64,000 nt of DNA from positions 104,235-168,234 of the forward strand of contig JAWQJJ010000007.1 of the NCBI GenBank assembly GCA_033485155.1. Reading direction: 5' to 3'. Positions 23,593 through 32,452 of this stretch are shown piece after piece (positions within the stretch are counted from its first letter, which is position 1; each line of letters begins with the position of its first letter). The notes beneath the pieces were generated by a model that had not been told where the DNA came from, searched no databases, and saw nothing but the letters and a program-made list of their open reading frames with translations. Both the position numbers and the translations under genes were made by a program. Source of the stretch: Methanomassiliicoccus sp. GTDB lineage: Archaea; Thermoplasmatota; Thermoplasmata; Methanomassiliicoccales; Methanomassiliicoccaceae.

Positions 23593-25377
23593 TCATCGCT
23601 TGATGATCTTCCGCTCCTTGCCCGGCATCTTTCGCAGCTTGCCGTTGTCCAGGGCCCATTGGTAATTTTCCTTCTCGGACGGGGCGATGAGCACCTTGTC
23701 CCCCGCGGCGTACTTCGTCCGCGATGCCCAGTCGGTGAAGCCAGAGACGACCTTGTAGACCTCCGCCTCCTCGACCACGTCCCGTCCCGGGCGGGCGCCC
23801 TTGAACTGGGAGTAGCTGCCCCGGAACATGGTGAGGGTGCCGCCCCTCAGCTCCGCCACCTCATTGCAGGTGGAGTCCAGAAGGTAACGGTCATGGGTGA
23901 CGATGATGAACGTTCCGGGATAGTCGGCGAGGGCCATCTCCACGGCGTGTTTAGCCATGAGGTCCAGGTAGTTGGTGGGCTCGTCCAGCACAAGGAAGTT
24001 GAGGTCCATGGACAGTAGGAGGGCCAGGGCAACCCTGGCCCGCTCCCCGCCGGAGAGGGTCGAGATCGGCCGCTCGGCATCCTTCTGAGTGAGCATGAAT
24101 CGGTACAGGAACGCCCTCGCCCTTGCCCGGGCATCGCCCTCCAGAGACTTGTTGATCTGCTCCAGCGAGGAGAGCTTGGGGTCCATGAGGTCGTGGCCCT
24201 GGGCGAAGTAGCCGATGCGCGCCCCGGGAGCCACCCACAGGTCGCCGCGCGAGGGCAGCTCTCCCAGGATGGCCTTGATGAGCGTAGTCTTGCCGGCGCC
24301 GTTAGGTCCGAAGAGGCCGATCTTATCTCCGTTATCGATGTCTATGTCAAGGTCCTCGAAGATCACCTTCTTGCCCCGGGAGACCTTGAGCTTACGGGCG
24401 ATGACTACGTTCTTTCCGGACTTCTGCGCCGCAGCGATGTCGAGGGTGAGGTCCCGCTTCTTGTCCGGCGCTTCTTTGACTTCCATTCGCTCCAGCATCT
24501 TCAGCCTGGTCTTGTGGGTGGACGAGAACCATAGGGCCCGGTGCTGCTCGTCGGCGACCTTGGCCTGACGGTCCCTCTCCCGGACGTTCTTCTCGAACTC
24601 CTTGCGCTGCCTTTCCAGTTCCATCGCCTTCTTGTCCACGAACTGCGAGTAGTTGCCGGCATAGTGCCTGAGCTTAGCGTTCTCCAGCTCGTAGACCTGG
24701 GTGACCGTGCGGTCGAGGAAGTAACGGTCATGGGAAACGATGAGCACCGCGCCCTTGAAATCGAGGAGATGATCCTCCAGCCACTCCACCGCGTCGATGT
24801 CCAGGTGGTTGGTCGGTTCGTCCAGTATCAGCAGGTCGGCCTTCTCCGCTTGCGCCAGGACCTTGGCCAGCATGACCTTGGTCCTCTCCCCACCGCTCAG
24901 TTCGGCGACCTTCCCGGACGCTTTGTCCTCGATGCCGAAGGTCCGGAGGTGCTCGAGCGCCCGTTCCGCGTCGCTCATGGCGTGCGTGCTGGTCTGCTCC
25001 TGCAGCCTGGCATATTCCATGGAGATGTCGTTCCAGTCCATCCCCGAGGGCAACTCCCCGGAGCTCATGATCGCCTCCAGCTCCGCCATGCGTTTCCCCT
25101 CCTCGGTCACAGGTGCCGATGTCAGAGTCTCGTTGACCGTGGTGGTCTCGTCGAACGTCGGGAATTGCGAGAGGTAGACGATCTTGTTGGTCTTGATCGA
25201 GATCTCGCCCGTGTCCGGTCGGACCTCCCCGGTGATCATCTTCAGCAGGGTGGTCTTCCCCGCCCCGTTCGGTCCCACGAGGGCGATGCGGTCGTTGTCG
25301 TTGATCTGCATGGAGGCGTTCTTGATGAGGTCCTTGGGACCGAAGGCCTTGGAAACGCCTTCCAGACGGACGAGCAT
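23593..25377 (-). CDS. ABC-F family ATPase
   Basis: The 594-residue protein has two ABC cassettes without membrane helices. Cassette 1 has Walker A VGPNGAGKTT, signature LSGGERTKVMLAKVL and Walker B LLILDEPTNHLDI; cassette 2 has FGPNGAGKTT, LSGGERARVALALLL and LVLDEPTNYLDL. A charged helical linker separates them. ABC-F proteins bind ribosomes and relieve stalling or confer antibiotic protection. After cassette 2 there is an extra C-terminal extension of about 70 residues (DVVEEAEVYKVVSGFTDW... KMPGKERKIIKR) with a basic end. The ATG at 25377 fits a TATA-like box about 25 nt upstream. Confidence 0.95.
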   Translation of the reverse strand: MLVRLEGVSKAFGPKDLIKNASMQINDNDRIALVGPNGAGKTTLLKMITGEVRPDTGEISIKTNKIVYLSQFPTFDETTTVNETLTSAPVTEEGKRMAELEAIMSSGELPSGMDWNDISMEYARLQEQTSTHAMSDAERALEHLRTFGIEDKASGKVAELSGGERTKVMLAKVLAQAEKADLLILDEPTNHLDIDAVEWLEDHLLDFKGAVLIVSHDRYFLDRTVTQVYELENAKLRHYAGNYSQFVDKKAMELERQRKEFEKNVRERDRQAKVADEQHRALWFSSTHKTRLKMLERMEVKEAPDKKRDLTLDIAAAQKSGKNVVIARKLKVSRGKKVIFEDLDIDIDNGDKIGLFGPNGAGKTTLIKAILGELPSRGDLWVAPGARIGYFAQGHDLMDPKLSSLEQINKSLEGDARARARAFLYRFMLTQKDAERPISTLSGGERARVALALLLSMDLNFLVLDEPTNYLDLMAKHAVEMALADYPGTFIIVTHDRYLLDSTCNEVAELRGGTLTMFRGSYSQFKGARPGRDVVEEAEVYKVVSGFTDWASRTKYAAGDKVLIAPSEKENYQWALDNGKLRKMPGKERKIIKR

Positions 25378-25654
25378 GAGACTCGATACGGGCACCTATC
25401 AATAAGCTTTACCCATCATGGACGTACCTGAGAATATTCTGCACCAGAAGGGCGGCCCATTGTGGCGGCTTTCCGGTCGGTCGATAGTGAAGGGAGTGGG
25501 GCGACGGGTCTCGACCCTCGATCGGCAGGTTCAGCGTTTAGGCGCACGTTCCGAGGCAAAAGGGACCTTCCGGCGAGCACAAATCCTCCGATTCCGTCCG
25601 TGGGATGACCGAAAGTCACATATCCGCCCGCTCTCTGTCCATCGACGATAGACC

Positions 25655-25873
25655 ATGAGGATCAAGCGCTGCGAGATATTCGACCACATCAAGAGCTACG
25701 AGGGGAAGACCGATATGTCCGGGTTCCTCGCTTTCATCGACTCCCCCATCCGCGAACTCCGTGTAATCAAGATCCCCAACGATCGCATCAGACTCAAGTA
25801 CATCGATCAGCACAACAACATCCAGCGCGTCGATGTGGGCGCCGATGAACAGGAAGAGATAGAGTTCCCCTGA
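25655..25873 (+). CDS. Small hypothetical protein
   Basis: The 72-residue protein reads as mostly beta-strand (MRIKRCEIFDHIKSYEG, PIRELRVIKIPNDRIRLKYI) with an acidic tail DEQEEIEFP. It is convergent with the next gene, 7 nt apart. Composition and codon usage look coding; no family is recognised. Confidence 0.55.
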   Translation: MRIKRCEIFDHIKSYEGKTDMSGFLAFIDSPIRELRVIKIPNDRIRLKYIDQHNNIQRVDVGADEQEEIEFP

Positions 25874-25880
25874 GCCGACC

Positions 25881-26192
25881 TCAGACCTTGTTCACCATCT
25901 TCACGATGGACGGATGGCAGCTGTCGCAGTAGGCCCTCATCCGCATCATGTGTTGTCGGAACATGATATCCGACCGCCATTGCTTTATGGCCTCCTCGCT
26001 CTTGAACGGCCAGAAGCAATAGAACAATCGGGAGTCCTCGGTATCTTGCACCAGCACGCCCTCCGAGGCAGCGGTCCGGGCCTCGGCGGTCCATTGAGCG
26101 AAGTCGTTCCAGGCTGACTTGAACTCCTCCTCTCTCCCTGGCTTGATGATCCACGACCCGATCGAGTAATGCCTCCACTCGCTGTTCTCCAT
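25881..26192 (-). CDS. Antibiotic biosynthesis monooxygenase (ABM)-like dimeric alpha-beta barrel protein
   Basis: The 103-residue protein resembles ABM domains: IGSWIIKPGREEEFKSAWNDFAQWT, then VLVQDTEDSRLFYCFWPFKSEEAIKQW. Such proteins include quinol and heme monooxygenases and many of unknown role. A strong RBS GGGGGTGAG precedes the ATG. The substrate is not predictable. Confidence 0.8.
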   Translation of the reverse strand: MENSEWRHYSIGSWIIKPGREEEFKSAWNDFAQWTAEARTAASEGVLVQDTEDSRLFYCFWPFKSEEAIKQWRSDIMFRQHMMRMRAYCDSCHPSIVKMVNKV

Positions 26193-26313
26193 CTTCTCAC
26201 CCCCGTATTAACGATTGTTCTCCACGTTGATAATCATTACATCGCTTCGATTCCCAAAGGAATGAAGGCTCTCAGCGAAAGTGATATGCCTATCGGTGCC
26301 AAGTCCTTGATAC

Positions 26314-26631
26314 ATGCAAGACGAACTCCACCCCCCACGCGAATGCATCGTCGACCTCGCTCTGCTGCTGGAAGCGGCCCTGGGGTCCGATGACGAATGG
26401 TGCACTGGTGACCAGGTCATGGACGTCCACCACCTGAAGCGTCGCCTCCGAGAGCGGGGGGAGCAGCTGGACCGAACCTTGAGCAAGATCAGTCTCCAGG
26501 GTGCCGCGCTAACCCTCACCTCCCTGCAGCGGAAGGAGCTCCGCAGGGACCTGGTCGATCTGATCGGGGTGTGCATGAACATGCTGCAGGCGACCGATAT
26601 GCTGGACCCGAGCGTACCTCTGGAGCGGTGA
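26314..26631 (+). CDS. Small helical hypothetical protein
   Basis: The 105-residue protein is almost wholly helical (ECIVDLALLLEAAL, MDVHHLKRRLRERGEQLDRTLSKI, LQRKELRRDLVDLIGVCMNML). No family is recognised. The ATG at 26314 has no clear RBS, so expression is uncertain. The thioesterase gene follows after about 100 nt. Confidence 0.5.
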   Translation: MQDELHPPRECIVDLALLLEAALGSDDEWCTGDQVMDVHHLKRRLRERGEQLDRTLSKISLQGAALTLTSLQRKELRRDLVDLIGVCMNMLQATDMLDPSVPLER

Positions 26632-26730
26632 CCGGCCTCCGGTTGCGGACGAACAGGTCGGCAGGGCACATCTCGCTCGGCAGTCGACACTCACCTTAAT
26701 CAAACCCTTGGCCATTCCCCACCGATCAAG

Positions 26731-27144
26731 ATGAAGAAGGACCTGCCCGCGGACCTGGAGGCGAGGCTGGGGTCGATGGTGGTCGCCCCATACGCCCTGC
26801 ACCTCGGGATGGAGACCGTGTCCATCGGTGAGAACGAAGCAGTGGTGCGCATGCCAGTGGACGGACTGACCAATGCACTGGGGACCGTACATGGGGGAGC
26901 GATCTTTTCACTCGCGGACCAGGCTTTCGCCCTCGCCGCCAACTCCCGTGGGGAACCGCAGGTGGCTCTCAACGCCAGCATCACTTATCTCAGGCCGGGC
27001 CGAGGGGACCTGGTGGCTACCGCCCGCAAGGTGGAGGAGAATAAAAGCACCTCGGTCTACGAGGTCCAGGTCGTCCAGGGGGAGGAGGTCATCGCCATCT
27101 TTCAGGGCATTGGCTACAAGCTCCGACGATCGGAGAAAAAGTAG
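26731..27144 (+). CDS. PaaI-type acyl-CoA thioesterase (hotdog fold)
   Basis: The 137-residue protein has the PaaI signature GTVHGGAIFSLADQAFALAAN near residues 49-70 and the strand LNASITYLRPGRGDLVATARKV. Members hydrolyse phenylacetyl-CoA or other acyl-CoAs. The acyl substrate is unknown here. The family's active-site Asp (SLAD) is present. Confidence 0.9.
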   Translation: MKKDLPADLEARLGSMVVAPYALHLGMETVSIGENEAVVRMPVDGLTNALGTVHGGAIFSLADQAFALAANSRGEPQVALNASITYLRPGRGDLVATARKVEENKSTSVYEVQVVQGEEVIAIFQGIGYKLRRSEKK

Positions 27145-27172
27145 ATTACCGTCGGCCGCTGAAGCATCTCTC

Positions 27173-27346
27173 ATGCGGACGTGCATGAAGTGTCTCGCTG
27201 AGAACGACGAGCACCAAGCGATATGCCGGAAGTGCGGGAGCGATGAGCTGGTGACCACCAAGGAGAGCCTGGTGCCCTGCAAGCACTGCGGCGAGGATAA
27301 CAAGGCCGGGGATAAGGAGTGCTACTCCTGCCATCATCCCCTGTGA
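27173..27346 (+). CDS. Small double zinc-ribbon protein
   Basis: The 57-residue protein consists of two zinc-ribbon knuckle pairs: CMKC and CRKC in the first half, CKHC and CYSC in the second. The ATG at 27173 is the first in the frame after the thioesterase stop, 29 nt downstream, so the two may be co-transcribed. The long open frame before it overlaps the thioesterase gene and is not coding. Likely a structural zinc protein with an unknown partner. Confidence 0.72.
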   Translation: MRTCMKCLAENDEHQAICRKCGSDELVTTKESLVPCKHCGEDNKAGDKECYSCHHPL

Positions 27347-27370
27347 GCTCCTGACCGAGGGCGGGAGAGA

Positions 27371-28714
27371 TCACTTGCGCTCCGGCAGGTCCAGCTCGAA
27401 CCGGCGAACCGGCCGGAACAGGTTATCGTTCTCCTTCGATATGATCGAACCGCTCTGCACCAGGCGAGTTATGGAGTCCCTGATCTCGTCGGCGGTAAGC
27501 TTCTTCCGGCGGAGGGCCTTCTTCAAGCCGGCGAACGACACGTAGTCCAACCCGACCTCGTTGACTCCCCGGTAGATTTCCCTCAGGACCTGCATGTCGT
27601 GCGGCCCCTGGCGGAGGTACCGGTGCTCCGGCGATCCGTCGATGGAAATGCGCGAGGAGCCCCCCGGCCTCACATAGTTTAACCGCAGATCGGCGAAGAA
27701 GCGGTAGAGGTCCATGAACCACCGCCGACTGCGCGACAGCATATCCTCGTCCAAGCGATCCTGCCGATACAGTCGGCAGAGAGCCATGGCGATCTTGGCC
27801 ATGGCGTCCTGATCGAAGTCGATATTGTAGCCGGCGAAGGTGGGGTCCGATTCCTCGAGGATCGAGCCTAGCATCTTCTCGATCCTGGCTATCATGGCCT
27901 CGGTGACCACTGGTCGCAGCCATAGGCCGTATAGCTGGAACTCGATGACGTCGGGGTCTGGGACTGCGGTGACAGGGCGGTAGGTCGAGTTGTACACGAT
28001 AGTCGGTACATGCTGGGGCAGCGGGTGATGGGAAGGGTCCACCATCTTGAGGTAGTTGTAGGAGACTTCCTCTACCTGGCCACCTACCACTTTCTTACGT
28101 AGGGCTGACAGGTCCCCGAGCGACGAGAGGAAGTCCATCTCGTAGCGGGGATTGGGCCGGCTGAACTCCGCCGGTAGGTTGAGGTCCACCGACCGCTTCA
28201 GACGATCCAGGACCTTGGGGGCGCCGGAGAGATCAAAAGACTGCGAGCCGATGCCCCCAGGCCCGATGGCGGTGCGGGGACAGGACAGCAGCTGGAGGGC
28301 AATCGATTTATCCAGATGGTCCTCCTCGCCGGCCCGCCAGTTGACGATTACTCGTGACAGGAACTCGTCGGTGTCCAGGTAGGGACGGGGAAGAGGGACC
28401 CGCAGCTTGGTCACCGCCACCACCTCCAACAGTTTCACGTAGTCCTCGGCGATGGCTGATCCCCGGGGGAGGGAGCGGACCAGATATTCCTGGTTCCCGA
28501 CCGTCAGCTCGACCAGCTCCTCCTCGTCGACGACCACGTCCTCGGGCAGAAGGTACTCCCTGGTGGGATCGGGAGGCAGGAAGGGGCTCTTGCGCAGCTG
28601 GACCCTGCGGCGTCCGACGTACCTCGCCCATCCAGCGTGCTCCGATGCCAGGACCTCCCTCTCGAAGCCGGCCCAGGGGCCGTAGATCCTGTTCCTCAGG
28701 GAGATCTGCGCCAT
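27371..28714 (-). CDS. Large conserved hypothetical protein with C-terminal winged-helix-like segment
   Basis: The 447-residue protein matches no family I can name. It lacks membrane helices. The C-terminal 70 residues (VNEVGLDYVSFAGLKKALRRKKLTADEIRDSITRLVQSGSII) read as a winged helix like those ending MCM proteins. The middle part includes CRLYRQDRLDEDMLSRSRRWFMDLYRFFADLRLNYV, strongly helical. The start MAQISLRN at 28714 lies about 28 nt after a TATA-like CTTTTTATC (28738-28747), so a leaderless mRNA is likely; the frame is open to 28777. A DNA-associated role is only inferred from the C-terminus. Confidence 0.7.
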   Translation of the reverse strand: MAQISLRNRIYGPWAGFEREVLASEHAGWARYVGRRRVQLRKSPFLPPDPTREYLLPEDVVVDEEELVELTVGNQEYLVRSLPRGSAIAEDYVKLLEVVAVTKLRVPLPRPYLDTDEFLSRVIVNWRAGEEDHLDKSIALQLLSCPRTAIGPGGIGSQSFDLSGAPKVLDRLKRSVDLNLPAEFSRPNPRYEMDFLSSLGDLSALRKKVVGGQVEEVSYNYLKMVDPSHHPLPQHVPTIVYNSTYRPVTAVPDPDVIEFQLYGLWLRPVVTEAMIARIEKMLGSILEESDPTFAGYNIDFDQDAMAKIAMALCRLYRQDRLDEDMLSRSRRWFMDLYRFFADLRLNYVRPGGSSRISIDGSPEHRYLRQGPHDMQVLREIYRGVNEVGLDYVSFAGLKKALRRKKLTADEIRDSITRLVQSGSIISKENDNLFRPVRRFELDLPERK

Positions 28715-28934
28715 GGCTCCTGATATGGCCAGGAGCGATAAAAAGGGATTGCCGGGACCGCCGCACGACGTTCCCACGGACCCCAGGCCGGGGAGCCCTC
28801 CTCGCCGCGCCAGTTACCTCCTTCCTTCCAAGTTCTAAGCGTATAACCCTTATATCCAAATGCATCCGACGTCGTCGCCAAGCCACCGGAAGACGGTGGC
28901 CATCTAACGCCTTCAGAGACGAGGGATGATGTAA

Positions 28935-30251
28935 ATGAGACGACGGAACGCCATATTGGCCGCGGTGATCGCGATCGCGATCGTAGCGGCCGCGGCCGGA
29001 GGCATCATGTTGATGAACCCCGGTTCGAACACCGCGAACGTGGGTAACGAGGGATCGAACAACGGAATGCCGAACTCCACTGGCACCGTGAGAGGCGTGG
29101 AGGTCATCTCGGCATCGGTCAATCGCTCCAATGCCTCCCCGTTGACTGAATTGCGGGCGGAGCTCAATGCCACCCCACTCAGCTCCGGGACCCCTGACTT
29201 CCTGATGAAGGTCGCCGTGACCAACAACGGGACGCAGAACCTTACCCTGAACGGTACCGGTTTCGTCGCCATGCTATCGGACAACACCACGGCGACAGCG
29301 CTCAATAACATGAGCATGACGGTGGAGCCAAATCAGACGGTCTTCCCGATCCTCGGATTCCAGACCAACGGCTCATCGGTGCAGTCTGTCAGCTATAGCA
29401 GCGGCTCGCTTTCGTTCAACGTGGAAATGACTCCGCAGAGGAACATCAGCCTGCCGGCAATGGTGACGACCGAGGCACCGAGCATCAATCCGACCACCAT
29501 GAAGAACCTCACCATAACTGACCTCGCCACGTGGCAGATAGGTCAGGGAGGGGATTCCCCGATCAATCTGATGTTCGGCAATGGCAGCATGGTGCTCGCA
29601 CTGATGACCGTCACCAACAACAACACCACAAGTATGAGCCTCCAGGCTTCCGACTTCTGGCTGGACGTCGGTAACGGGACCTGGGTCCAGGGCGATATGG
29701 GGCTCAACAACAACCTACCGTCCCGGATCGCCAACAACACCACCGTGCCGTTCCTGATCGGGTTCAGGATCGCGGAGAACATGACCGTCAACGGTTCGGT
29801 CTACTTCTGGCCCGGCCAGGGTAGCCTGGTAAGTCAGATACCGCTGACCATGACGAGCATGTCCAACGCCACCCCCGCTCTGGCCCTCAAATCCATATGG
29901 GACCCCAACGGCACGATGGGGGGCAACTGGACCGACCGCTTATCCGGCGCCGGGATCAAGAACCTGACCTCGGACAACGGGACAATCGGTTCGTCCCTCA
30001 TGAACGCCACCCAGAACCTGACGATCGAGCTTGCGCTCCTCGATAACGCATCAGCTTCGAACATCAGCAACATGATGGTGTGGACGGAGAAGAACGGCTC
30101 GATGAGCGTGACCCCCACCATGGGTGCCGACAACAATACCATCAACGTCACCGTGGCCCTGAGGAGCGGCGATGACCTGACCCTGATGTCATACACCATG
30201 GGCAACGAAACGAGGTATATCTGGATGCGGTCCCTGGGTCTCCAGGCGTAA
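28935..30251 (+). CDS. Sequon-rich surface-anchored protein
   Basis: The 438-residue protein has a basic start (MRRRNA) and one hydrophobic segment at about residues 6-28, acting as signal or N-terminal anchor; there is no C-terminal membrane helix. The exported part is built of beta-like repeats rich in Asn, Thr, Ser and Met. Counting by eye there are more than 30 N-glycosylation sequons (NxS/T, x not Pro). Paired units (TNNGTQNLTLNGTGF... and TNNNTTSMSLQASDF) resemble telokin-like DUF4352 repeats, which typically read 'vtN.....l......f.l....g'. An S-layer or envelope role is probable. A U-rich terminator follows. Confidence 0.75.
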   Translation: MRRRNAILAAVIAIAIVAAAAGGIMLMNPGSNTANVGNEGSNNGMPNSTGTVRGVEVISASVNRSNASPLTELRAELNATPLSSGTPDFLMKVAVTNNGTQNLTLNGTGFVAMLSDNTTATALNNMSMTVEPNQTVFPILGFQTNGSSVQSVSYSSGSLSFNVEMTPQRNISLPAMVTTEAPSINPTTMKNLTITDLATWQIGQGGDSPINLMFGNGSMVLALMTVTNNNTTSMSLQASDFWLDVGNGTWVQGDMGLNNNLPSRIANNTTVPFLIGFRIAENMTVNGSVYFWPGQGSLVSQIPLTMTSMSNATPALALKSIWDPNGTMGGNWTDRLSGAGIKNLTSDNGTIGSSLMNATQNLTIELALLDNASASNISNMMVWTEKNGSMSVTPTMGADNNTINVTVALRSGDDLTLMSYTMGNETRYIWMRSLGLQA

Positions 30252-30257
30252 ACCCCT

Positions 30258-30273
30258 TCCCTTCCTTTTTTTT
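30258..30273 (+). terminator. U-tract terminator
   Basis: A pyrimidine stretch ending in nine consecutive T residues (30265-30273) begins a few bases after the stop of the surface-protein gene. Confidence 0.5.
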
Positions 30274-32242
30274 ATTCGTCCTTGCTCCGCGGCAGTAGAA
30301 CGACGAACCGCGCCCCTTTGGCGGGGTCGCCAGGCACACGGTCCTCCGCCCATATCCTGCCCCCGACCTCGGCGACAATGTTGGAGACCAGAAACAACCC
30401 CATCCCATGCCCCGGGGCCCGGGTGATGCCTCTCTCTCCCCGAACGAAGAGCCTCTCCTTGAGCTGATCGGGGATGCCCGGGCCGTTGTCGGAGATATCG
30501 ACCCGTACATAGTCTATGCCTTGGAAATAATGAGGTCGCACGGTAACGGCGATGCTCACCCGCCCCTTGGAATGCTTTACTGCGTTCTCCAGCAGGTTGG
30601 TGAAGAGGTCCGGCAATAGACCGGTGCCGGTGACCATGGCATCGTGCATCCCCGAGTATATGATCTCCGCGCCATCCCCCCTGGGCAGAACGTGGGCGAT
30701 GACCTCCGGCAACATGACGTCGAGGTCGATCTTGGTCTTTGGCGAAGAGCCGAGGTTGTGGACCCTGCGCACCGTGTCGATCAACCGGGCTGAGTCGTCA
30801 AGCGAGGTTAAGGCCCTCATTAACCACTGGGTGGTCTTCTCGCCCCCCATTCCCGAGGGCTCGATGAGCTGCAAGTATCCCGAGGCCGAGGCAAGGGAGT
30901 TGGCGACATCGTGAGTGAGCAGATCGATATAGAACTCCGACCTCTCCATCGCGGTCACCAACCTCTGTTCCAACCGGATGCGATCGGTTATGTCCTGCTG
31001 AACCCCCACTGCTCCCAGGAGGGTCCCGCTCTCGTCCCTGATGGGCGCAGCGGAGGCGAGAATTGTGCCATAACTGCCGTCCAGGCGTTCGATGTTGATG
31101 GTCTCCCCCAGGTCGACCTCGCCGTACTTGAGGGCCTTGACCACTGGACACTCCTTGACCGCCTCCCCGCTGTCTGCGTACCAGGCGTGGATGGCGCACA
31201 GATCATCCATCGATGTCGAGGGTTTAGGCGTTCCTCCCCAGATCTTCGCCCGGAGGGCGTTGGACTCCATCTGCCGGCCGTTGCGGTCGGTGATGAGAAT
31301 CCCCACCGGCAAGGTGTCGATGATGGTTCGCAGGCGGGACCTCTCTTCGTTCGCCGACCGCTCCGAACGCTTCACCGACTCATAGGCTCGAGCGTTGGAC
31401 ATGCCCGAGGCGATGCGTTCCGCCGCCACGGTCAGCAGTGCGACCTCTCGTTCGCTCTCGGCATGGGGGGCTGCCCACTCCACCTCCAGCACGCCTCCCG
31501 CCTCCCCTTCGATGGTCAGAGGGACCTTAAGCACGTAGAATTCCCCCCCATCCTCTTCAGGAATGCGGGCGAAGGCTGGGCGGCCCTCGACCAGGACTTG
31601 ACGGCTCAGTTTCTTGTCCTCGCTGCTCTCCTCCCTCCTTGAAAGGCCGCCGGCCGACTGAGCCTTGATCGAGAGGTCGCCGTCCTCGGCCATCAGGAGA
31701 GCGGTGCGATCAGCCCCCATGACCGACCGGAGGGTCCCAAGCACCGCCTCCAGGATAGCGTCTAGGTCAAGGGTGGCCACCGCCGCACTGGCCACCTCCT
31801 CCAGAGCGTAGAGGTTGTTCTCGATGCGCTTCCGTTCCATGGCGAAGAGGATTGTGCGTATGAGGCTATAGGGGCGGATCTCGTCCTTGACCAGATAGTC
31901 CTGTACCCCCGACTGCACGGCCGTGCGGGCGAAGGCCTCGTCCATATTGCCTGTGACGATCACCACCGGGGTTCGGGGCACGACCTCCTGCACCGAGGTC
32001 ACCGTCTCGAACCCGAAGCTGTCGGGGAGGTTCAGGTCCAGGAGGACAATATCGAACTTCTCCGAGTTCAGGCGTTCGAGCGCGGGGACGAGTCTGCTCT
32101 CCACATGCACCGTGAAGGGAGGGTCCTCGGACGGCTCCAGGGCTGTTTCTATCAGTACGGCATCTCCCCGGTTGTCCTCTATCAGCAGTATCTTGACCGC
32201 CCCCTCGACTAGAGGGGTCTTGGTCAGGCGGGTCGTGATCAT
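30272..32242 (-). CDS. Hybrid sensor histidine kinase: receiver-GAF-PAS-HisKA-HATPase
   Basis: The 656-residue cytoplasmic protein has an N-terminal receiver domain (residues 15-135; acidic pocket IEDN, phosphoacceptor Asp69 in LLDLNLPD, Lys in YLVKDE), a GAF-like domain (about 145-280), a PAS domain (about 295-430, IIDTLPVGILITDRNG; GAVGVQQDITDR), a HisKA helix with LLTHDVANSLAS and an ATPase domain with NLLENAVKHSKG, ISDNGPGIPD and GHGMGLFLVS. The receiver-first order is common in archaeal kinases. Two TATA-like elements (about 32251-32281) precede the start. The ligand is not predictable. Confidence 0.92.
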   Translation of the reverse strand: MITTRLTKTPLVEGAVKILLIEDNRGDAVLIETALEPSEDPPFTVHVESRLVPALERLNSEKFDIVLLDLNLPDSFGFETVTSVQEVVPRTPVVIVTGNMDEAFARTAVQSGVQDYLVKDEIRPYSLIRTILFAMERKRIENNLYALEEVASAAVATLDLDAILEAVLGTLRSVMGADRTALLMAEDGDLSIKAQSAGGLSRREESSEDKKLSRQVLVEGRPAFARIPEEDGGEFYVLKVPLTIEGEAGGVLEVEWAAPHAESEREVALLTVAAERIASGMSNARAYESVKRSERSANEERSRLRTIIDTLPVGILITDRNGRQMESNALRAKIWGGTPKPSTSMDDLCAIHAWYADSGEAVKECPVVKALKYGEVDLGETINIERLDGSYGTILASAAPIRDESGTLLGAVGVQQDITDRIRLEQRLVTAMERSEFYIDLLTHDVANSLASASGYLQLIEPSGMGGEKTTQWLMRALTSLDDSARLIDTVRRVHNLGSSPKTKIDLDVMLPEVIAHVLPRGDGAEIIYSGMHDAMVTGTGLLPDLFTNLLENAVKHSKGRVSIAVTVRPHYFQGIDYVRVDISDNGPGIPDQLKERLFVRGERGITRAPGHGMGLFLVSNIVAEVGGRIWAEDRVPGDPAKGARFVVLLPRSKDE

Positions 32243-32452
32243 CGATAACGTTTTATATCTAGATTAAGGACGATTTATATGATTGCCCAGCATCGCTAGG
32301 AACGCTCGCATCAGGAGAAGCCATAAGCCCTTCTCGGCCAGGCACTGCCGACCCCGTTCCTCCGTCTGCGTGGCGGCCCCGCCCCCGATCATGCCGGTGG
32401 GAAAGGAGGAAGCCTTTTTCCCAGACCGTATCCATGTAGGAGGGACGATACA

